DNA from: Magicicada septendecula
Lineage: Eukaryota > Arthropoda > Insecta > Hemiptera > Cicadidae
Length of the DNA: 64,000 nucleotides
Assembly (NCBI GenBank): GCA_034769895.1
Contig: CM068372.1
Span: forward strand, 239,592,343-239,656,342
Reading direction: 5' to 3'
Part shown: positions 57,414 through 64,000 of the stretch, piece after piece
Position numbering within the stretch: position 1 is the stretch's first letter
Layout: every line of letters begins with the position of its first letter
The notes under the pieces: generated by a model
The model's input: only the letters and a program-made list of their open reading frames with translations
What the model was told of the DNA's origin: nothing
Databases searched by the model: none
Program-made: the position numbers and the translations under genes

Positions 57414-58921
57414 ACATTTTTTGATTGGTCGGTTTTCTGTAGATAACGCTTTTGTTTACATAACTTGCTAATATGTCCGGCCTTTCCACAGTTATAACAT
57501 CTTCTTTCCTCACTTACTTCGCTCGTAGGTTGTCGGGATTTTGGTTTAGAGTATGAAACATGGGGATAGTTTTGGGTTTTATGTGTACTTACGAATCGCT
57601 TATCGCGGTAGTTTCGGGTATCATTTCCAATAGGTCTAGTTTGGAATGAATTTCTTTGTTGACTCTGGGACATAGAAACACTTCTATTCTGGTCAGAATA
57701 CCAGACGTCGGACGAATGTATACAACATAGTTCTAGTTCCGTAAAAGTTGTAGGTGGCTTCACGAGTGCTAGTCGAGATCGCTCCTCGGGGGATAGTCTT
57801 ACTATGATAGTGTCTACTAACTGTTGTTCGCTCCATTTAACTTGTAACAATAAAGCAGATTCTCTTACTTCAGAAATATAATGAGCTAGTCTCTCGTATG
57901 TACCTTGTGCACGAAGTACTAAGTTTCGCTTCAATTCTTCGTAGATACCGGTAGGAATGAAATGTCTTATTAGTGTGGTATGAAGTTCTTCTACCGATTG
58001 ATTATACCTTAGGGATTCTAACACTCTATCTTTTAATGGAGATCTACACTTAGGTAAAATAACTTGCAAAATCTGGTTATCTCTTAGTTGTTGCAGTTCC
58101 TTTAATTCTAAGATATGTTTGATAAAATTAAGGAGCTTTGTAATATTCAGCCCATCAGTGATTTGTATATTGGACAAAATACTTTCTACAGGGTGGGTTA
58201 TTTTTCCATAGAGCTCGGGAGTTAAATTTATTTGGCTCATCATTCTAGGATTTTCCGCAGGTTGATTAGTCCGCGAATGATAAGGTAATTCGTCGGTATG
58301 GGTCATATTTTCTAGTTCATTAGGGAGTGACGTAACGTTTACTGGTTGAATATTTACTTGACTACCACTTAACCGTTCCTTGAATGGATCTATATTGGAT
58401 TCCTGCAGAATCTGAATTTTTGCAGTACCGTTTGGTTGTTCTTGAGTCGGCGATTGGGTAGGTGAAATATTTAATTTCGTCATTGCTTCTTCGATTTCGT
58501 CTAATCTAAACAATTCGGATCGTCTACGTAATTCGCGTATTATCTCAGGTAATTGTTTTAATGCGAATTTTTTTACATCAGGAGGGATACCTTTATCACC
58601 GGGCCAGGTCAACAAATTGGTGATACGACTGTATAGATGCTCAATTCTTTGGGTGGTGCGTAATATTACTGCGGGGGATTTTTCATCACGCAGGGTTTGT
58701 GCGTACGAAGTTAGTTCTGTATACTTACGATAACACGTTTCTTTTTCGCTATTGAAATCTAAAACACTCAAACGACTTAATAATGAAGGTTTGTCCGGTT
58801 TATTTTCGCGTAACGTCTTGGGAAGTTCCGCGACAGTTACATTAGAGTAGGGGAGACCACGCCATAATGCTTCATAGGTTAATTCGTCTTTCAACAAGAA
58901 ATCGGGGTTAAATTGAGTCAT
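57410..58921 (-). CDS. G2 Gag polyprotein
   Basis: Intact 503-residue Gag. The middle and C-terminal thirds form a helical capsid-like region (LPKCRSPLKDRVLESL, YNQSVEELHTTLIRHF, YERLAHYISEVRESALLL, WSEQQLVDTIIVRLSPEERS). One CCHC zinc knuckle lies at residues 475-488 (CYNCGKAGHISKLC), for binding genomic RNA. The ATG has A at -3 and follows a leader of nearly 800 bases. The stop overlaps the first called pol codon, and a slippery heptamer precedes it, so pol is probably made by a -1 frameshift on the same RNA. Gag would assemble the cytoplasmic virus-like particle. Confidence 0.9.
   Translation of the reverse strand: MTQFNPDFLLKDELTYEALWRGLPYSNVTVAELPKTLRENKPDKPSLLSRLSVLDFNSEKETCYRKYTELTSYAQTLRDEKSPAVILRTTQRIEHLYSRITNLLTWPGDKGIPPDVKKFALKQLPEIIRELRRRSELFRLDEIEEAMTKLNISPTQSPTQEQPNGTAKIQILQESNIDPFKERLSGSQVNIQPVNVTSLPNELENMTHTDELPYHSRTNQPAENPRMMSQINLTPELYGKITHPVESILSNIQITDGLNITKLLNFIKHILELKELQQLRDNQILQVILPKCRSPLKDRVLESLRYNQSVEELHTTLIRHFIPTGIYEELKRNLVLRAQGTYERLAHYISEVRESALLLQVKWSEQQLVDTIIVRLSPEERSRLALVKPPTTFTELELCCIHSSDVWYSDQNRSVSMSQSQQRNSFQTRPIGNDTRNYRDKRFVSTHKTQNYPHVSYSKPKSRQPTSEVSEERRCYNCGKAGHISKLCKQKRYLQKTDQSKNV
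57416..57422 (-). promoter_or_regulatory. Predicted -1 ribosomal frameshift heptamer
   Basis: Minus-strand A AAA AAT, in the gag reading frame, two codons before the gag stop. It fits the X XXY YYZ pattern. The pol frame is open from 57455 onward, is -1 relative to gag, and overlaps gag over about 45 nt. A downstream stimulatory structure was not established. Confidence 0.65.
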
Positions 58922-59688
58922 TTTTTATAATAACCACTTTAAACACACGACGTATTACGAACGACAAATGTTATGTCACTTTCTTTACTTCGTTTTCTCA
59001 ATGTTTAAAAATAGATAACATTAATTCATTTAAACACATACACATATATCTTATTTCATATTAAGCTTTGGGATGTAATCTTATCTTAATTAATCAACAT
59101 AACTTATTTCACAACAATTAAATTCTCAGTATTGACATATATAATTAATCAAAACAAAACGATAATACTATTTTAGTAGAGAGAAATTTCATATACGGAA
59201 AGTTCATGATTTAACAAACAGCACAAAGAATCAGCTGTTTTGGGGTGTCGTCTAGTTGCATAGGGTAGTAATTCAGAACAATACAAAAACCGGAAAGAGC
59301 TTGTCTAACGTGGCTTTGTTTGCTTTAGGGAGGAGGGGTTATGAATGAGATGGGTTCTTACAAAGGGGAGAGTTTACATTCCTCAACACATATTTAACAT
59401 GAACCAACTGGCTTGGAATTGACTTGTTTGGAATTGATTCCCTACCAGCTATTACTTGCTTAACACGGCAAACTCGCGATACTAATGTTATTATTATATA
59501 ATTAAAATTTTACTCATTTATTATTTTTTATTTCTGAGTGAATAAATTTATGTTTGTCCTTTTTATCGTTAACGACTTATAAACTTACACAACAACAATT
59601 ACATAATTATGTTGCAATTTTCTGTACGTGACACTCACTAAACAATATTTTTTTTTTTTTACCAAGTAAATTACACAATTTTAAATTC
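58922..59688 (-). other. G2 5' leader
   Basis: About 770 bases between the primer-site motif and the gag ATG. No upstream gene is seen; it probably contains packaging signals. Confidence 0.6.
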
Positions 59689-59702
59689 AGCAGAGTGGCG
59701 CA
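59689..59702 (-). other. G2 primer-site motif, complementary to initiator tRNA-Met 5' end
   Basis: The plus strand reads AGCAGAGTGGCGCA, identical to nucleotides 1-14 of metazoan initiator tRNA-Met, so the element RNA carries the complement 4 nt after the 5' LTR. No TGG start, as expected of a tRNA 3'-end primer site, is present there. Confidence 0.65.
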
Positions 59703-59706
59703 ATTT

Positions 59707-61031
59707 TGTGCCGCCCCTTGGCAAGACAACACAAAAATCGGGAACTAGTTTAATTATTTACCAATAAACTAAACCAGCTGCCGTTGTTAGTAAAACTCTT
59801 ACTAACAAATTACAAAACAAGTATGATATAGGAAACTGACAAGGTTTGCATAAACTTATTCACTCACTAGGTATTAGCTAAAACATCTCTTTATTGCTAT
59901 TGAAATATTAATCAAACATTATTACTGATTTTAAAGAACGTTATTTTAGTAAATAGTGCTTTTACTGCTTCAAAGATCTTAATTATTTTATTCTTGTTAT
60001 ATCAAAATTTATTCATATAACTGTTAGTTTTAATACCATGGATCCGGGTCTCAATTTTCTCAAAATTATTAATTTATCAATATATACATTACGGTTACTA
60101 TTACTCCTTACAAAATTACAAAATATACAAATCTGATAATTTGTTCATTACATTGCGAAAGTTCTTTAAAGTTCTTTGTTACTTCTTATTAAGGGGAAAT
60201 TCACAAAAGTTGTGGTTTGATATCACCTGAGGTTGTTGTTGTATTCTTGGGACATCTCCAGTTGTCTTCTACGGGTTGAGTACGTTGTTCTTGGTGTATC
60301 TACATCGGGTTGATTTTTAGTTTACTTGAAGCTCTCGAAGATAGGTTGTTTACTTGAAGTTCCAAATGTTGTAATTTCACTTTTCTTAGTGCAGATTCTT
60401 GTAGTTCACATTTTCTTTATTTTAATTACAGTTATAGTTCTCACTTTGCAGTACTACAGTCTAGTAGTTAACTATGTTACACTTACATTTGATTTTGTTT
60501 TTAAGAGATGTGTTGGCTACCTTTTTCTATTTTATTTATACATTTTCTCACAAACTCTAGACACTACATTATTCACAATAACAAGATTTCACGCTGGATA
60601 TGCTTCTAGAGAACTTACACATATGTATATGTGTACAACACCAAAACTCACATCTACTCATTGCGACGTTCTACGGCCGAATGCGCGTACGGTTTAGGGG
60701 AGAGGGCTCAGTAAGCTAGGGCGTATTTACGCACAAAAAAAATAGTTCGTACTTTTCCTATTATTATTTATTCATTAATTAGAAGACAAATACTTTATGT
60801 TTATTTTATTATGACTTAGGGATTTCCTTATTTCTCTAGTCGCATTTTTAATTATTTAAATAATAATTATTATTATTCACTACTTAATACTTTTCTTGGC
60901 GTGTTGGTACTGGAAGGTTTTCAAGTTGATACAGGAATCTGGGTATAGGTAAGGGTGTATGATACTCTTACTTATTAAAATTAAAAAATTTTAATCTGTG
61001 CGATTTTTTTGATACATTTAAAATCGTCACA
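59707..61031 (-). repeat. 5' LTR of G2
   Basis: 1325 bp, nearly identical to 52206-53532; contains the element's promoter on the minus strand. TG...CA termini. Confidence 0.9.
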
Positions 61032-61035
61032 GTAT
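61032..61035. repeat. G2 target-site duplication, right
   Basis: GTAT, as at 52202-52205. Confidence 0.85.
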
Positions 61036-63295
61036 AGTGTCTTTGATGCCGTGGTGTAATTGTTCCAAATTCTATTGTATCGCTTCGCCGCACTGTACAA
61101 CGTTACGATTTCGTTGTCCGGTATTACATTAACAATAGTTCTACGCGTCGGTTATTGATGAAAGTGCGATTGGTTAGTTCAGTTCTGAATTACTCTATAA
61201 TTATTAAGCACTGGCGTATGTCGCATGTTTTAGTCACTGTAGGTACACTATTACCGGATACGCGCCAATATCGAAATGTCTAAGTCACTTAATTATATCC
61301 CGCGTAGCAGAGTTTCAAAGTCCCACTGCTGTCCGTATGTTAATCGAACTTTGTATTAAGACTGTTATAAAATGTATGAAGATTCTTAAAAGTGTATGAC
61401 GGCCGACTGTTGAAAGTTATAAAAAGACTGTCGAAAATTATAAGTAGACTGTTTAAAAGTACGTGAAGACTGCTCAAAGTATATGATTGAAAATTTATGA
61501 ACGACTGTCCTCCCGCGTGCTCTGTAAACAGTTTTTATCAAGCATCGTTTACCACAATGCACTCTTCTGGAAGACACGCCTCAGGTCGAACATGATAGGA
61601 CAGAAGAACTCTTACCCTTATGCCAGACTATCGTTCTTCACTTCTCATTCGACGTTCCCGTTGCCATGATGACGACGGTCCTCTCCACCTGTTCTCTGGG
61701 TAGATGCTGGGTTGTGATTGGGCATCCTGTCTCCCCACGAGTTCGCGTCGAAAGCCTCCGTACTCTTTTCCTGGAACAGGACCAATTTCTTGGTTATCCA
61801 TCAAGTCTTTGTCTAAGCGTTCTCCGGGCCCTAATGCAGTTCTCACGCAAACAATGTGTCGTATTTCGTTATTGTTTCGCTGTCCACGACCCCTTTTCCG
61901 ATCGCTGTCCTGGCGCAGCGTGTCGTCGTTTCCAAAACGGCACTCCTTCTCCCTGTCGTAAATATCAGTTGTCGCCAGTAAGACGTTCCCCTGCTGTGCG
62001 CAAGTTTGATTCTATTCTTTTAGATGTCGATGTCCGTTCTCATACAGGGTACATACCATTGTGTGTCTTACACCCTTTTCTTATTACTGGTACACTTAAA
62101 ATTAACCCGGCAGTGTGTCCGTCACAGTTTCTCTCTAAATTGGTACTTGACACAGTTTCTTTTAACTTACATTTTGCAGGCTGTAAATCTCGGTTTAGTC
62201 GAGTCTGTCACGGCCAACCTTGTTCCCCATTGTAAAGCTATGTGAAGCGTATTTGTATTGTCCGAAGCAAACGTTCACTTGACACCTCGTCACACTGTTC
62301 CTTATTTATTGCTCGTGGCCTGTGTAGGGGTGTCTTGCTGAATGTAACGTCTTTTCGATCATACTAAAAATTTTTTTAATTCTTGGTCGTTACATAAGTC
62401 CCCAAATCGTATTGGATGTTGGATCAGCGGGAGACACTCTAATCCGATTTCTGCGCTCTGTGTTTGTTGTGGGAGTCCCCCTGATAAAGTCGCGATCATT
62501 GACCTACTTTCCTCTGCTTGGGGTATATGGGTATATATTCCCTATATTTTGTTGTAAACTAACTCTGGGAATTTATTGCCGTGCATCTGAGGAAGGATGA
62601 ACGTATTTTCACACATTTTGCATATCTAATTAGATATGGGATTATTTACAATAATAATAATAGCTGTGGATGGCTGTGTCATCCGCTTATAACCTAATAC
62701 ATGAAATAATGGTTTTCGACATGAAATGCAATTATTCATGTATCGTCTAAATATCGTTACGATAGTTAATGTCCTTAGTCTATCTTGAACATTTAAAACA
62801 CAATTTACGAACCTGTAAATACATATTGATACATTCACTATTTGTTATTGAGTATCACTCACAATACGTATTACTAACATCTATACTGATTATATTGATT
62901 ATAAATTTATATACATTATTTAGGAACAATTAACAATTCATTTGAAATCATTATGATTATAGATAACTTCGCTTTATATCACTCAGATTTGATTAATTAA
63001 TCTAACATCATCACGTGTCTATAAAACTCGTTATAACGTCTTTGGCAATTTATTGCTGCACATTCGATCGAACTTTTCGCATCATAATTGTCCTTTCTAT
63101 TGAAATTTCCATTAACACTGGTTATACACATGTAATTAATGTCATTAGATTGTCACATCATGACTCAAGAACTCCTTGTACAAAAATCTTTAAATTATAC
63201 GCTAATAAGTTATACATCATATCGATTAGCTAGTTGGACCGGTTTTCGCGGGACATTCACCTTATGTGTTGGTCCGTCTTCTATAGTCCACTAGT
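61036..63295. other. Unassigned region, perhaps 3' part of the Gypsy element at the right edge
   Basis: Lies downstream (minus strand) of an integrase fragment, so it may be 3' UTR and LTR of that element. A GC-richer part (61560-62240) contains a 130-codon minus-strand frame, 62018-61628, that is Arg- and Gln-rich (DRKRGRGQRNNN, then RWRGPSSSWQRERR). It lacks a good start and matches no family I recognise. The remainder is AT-rich without genes. Confidence 0.35.
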
Positions 63296-64000
63296 CTAAC
63301 TGTCGATGCAACTTTCGTTTTCCTTCGAGACTTGTACTCTCGTCCCATAGTATTTCTTCAGCAACCGTACGTTGAAAATTCCTCTCATTTTCCCATTGCT
63401 ATCGCACCCAGTGAGCTCGTATGTTGCGTCACCAAGGACGCGATTAACCTTGTATGGTCCGGTGTATGACTCGAAAAACTTGTCGATCCTTTTCATTGCG
63501 GCGTCGGATTGGTGGTAGCTCCTTAACAGCACCTTATCGCCGGTAGCAAATTTAGTAATACTCTTACCATCATTGATACGTTTAGCATATTTCTCTCTTT
63601 TTTCTTTTATTTTTACAAACACGTTGATATTTGAATTGTGTTTATTGTTGATGACATCTTTGTCCAGCCACCTCTCCCATGCGCGGGTCGGCTTCCTTCC
63701 TAATTGTGCCTCGTGGGGGGTTATTTCTATTGTTTCGTGGTATGTTTCATTGATACATGTCTCAATCAGTCCGACGTATCTTGACCACTTACTATGCTGG
63801 TCGTGTACCAGGATCCTGAATAGATTTCCAAGTTGGCGGTTAATCCTTTCCGCTAAGTTCGCTCGAGGATTTCTTATCGCCGTATATCTTGGTTGTATTC
63901 CCAGCTCCTCGAGACCTTTAATCCATTTTTCCGCGGTAAATTGCGTGCCGTTTTCGGTTAAAATGACTTTCGGTCGTCCAAACTTCGCACAGTAGTCGTT
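63296..64000 (-). CDS. Ty3/Gypsy integrase, C-terminal part (runs off window)
   Basis: One uninterrupted minus-strand frame of about 235 codons from the right edge to the stop at 63296. It begins within the integrase core (FGRPKVILTENGTQFT), continues with NPRANLAERINRQLGNLF, which carries the catalytic Glu, then INETYHETIEITPHEAQLGRKP, and ends with a C-terminal module (GDKVLLRSY, SYTGPYKVNRVL). At the second catalytic position the usual Asp is Glu (codon 63955-63953). It belongs to a different Gypsy lineage from G1 and G2. The first ATG in the frame (63622) is internal and not the true start. Confidence 0.85.
   Translation of the reverse strand, partial: NDYCAKFGRPKVILTENGTQFTAEKWIKGLEELGIQPRYTAIRNPRANLAERINRQLGNLFRILVHDQHSKWSRYVGLIETCINETYHETIEITPHEAQLGRKPTRAWERWLDKDVINNKHNSNINVFVKIKEKREKYAKRINDGKSITKFATGDKVLLRSYHQSDAAMKRIDKFFESYTGPYKVNRVLGDATYELTGCDSNGKMRGIFNVRLLKKYYGTRVQVSKENESCIDS

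Larger units (their letters stand above)
52206..61031 (-). mobile_element. G2: complete Ty3/Gypsy LTR retrotransposon
   Basis: An 8826-bp element on the minus strand: 5' LTR 61031-59707, leader with primer-site motif, gag 58921-57410, pol 57413-54102, polypurine tract, 3' LTR 53532-52206. The LTRs begin TGTGACGA and end GGCACA. A 4-bp duplication GTAT flanks the element. The LTRs differ by roughly ten substitutions and a 3-bp indel over 1.33 kb by eye, so insertion was recent. There is no env. Confidence 0.9.

Noticed and set aside
61666-62235. 189-codon plus-strand frame
   Set aside because: No recognisable domain; it overlaps another frame on the opposite strand in a GC-richer patch where long frames arise by chance.

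Overview
This is eukaryotic nuclear DNA, AT-rich (about two thirds A+T by eye), most likely from an insect or another arthropod. The evidence is spliced GT-AG exons, Ty3/Gypsy elements of arthropod type, hAT, pogo/Tigger and Helitron fossils, a tRNA-derived SINE and many microsatellites. There are no operons, ribosome binding sites, rRNA genes or CRISPR arrays. The species cannot be named from the sequence.

Positions 1-18485 form one nested retrotransposon complex. A family of LTR elements that carries gag but no pol (called TRG here) is present as two arrays facing away from each other. Array A (1-4188, minus strand) holds a nearly complete unit A2 and a deleted unit A1 that share one LTR. 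Array B/C (4211-18485, plus strand) holds units B and C that also share an LTR. The A2 and B arms make a large inverted repeat, with a 22-bp filler copied from gag at the centre. A GC-richer Ty3/Gypsy element (G1, 8984-13838) sits in the LTR shared by B and C and has lost its 5' half. A 280-bp tRNA-derived SINE with 12-bp target-site duplications sits inside unit C; unit B shows the empty site.

Positions 18486-36000 are intergenic DNA with fossils of DNA transposons: two copies of a pogo-like repeat, a hAT element with an internally deleted transposase (23511-26025), a Helitron helicase fragment directly abutting a pogo/Tigger transposase fragment (30300-32110), and a LINE ORF2 3' fragment near 35000. 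Positions 36000-42000 hold nothing I can assign.

Positions 42043-46394 (minus strand) hold the only candidate host gene. It has four short exons with consensus splice sites, and the frame stays open across all three junctions to give an 81-residue protein that I do not recognise. Its introns contain several local duplications.

Positions 46890-64000 are again LTR retrotransposons. A non-coding element (NL, 46890-51136) shares its LTR start, the motif next to its LTR and its polypurine tract with a complete autonomous Ty3/Gypsy element (G2, 52206-61031, minus strand). G2 has near-identical 1.3-kb LTRs, a 4-bp target-site duplication, intact gag, a -1 slippery heptamer, and pol with one in-frame stop. 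Both NL and G2 have, at the primer-binding position, a 14-nt sequence complementary to the 5' end of initiator tRNA-Met rather than to a tRNA 3' end. A fourth Gypsy element enters at the right edge with an integrase fragment (63296-64000).
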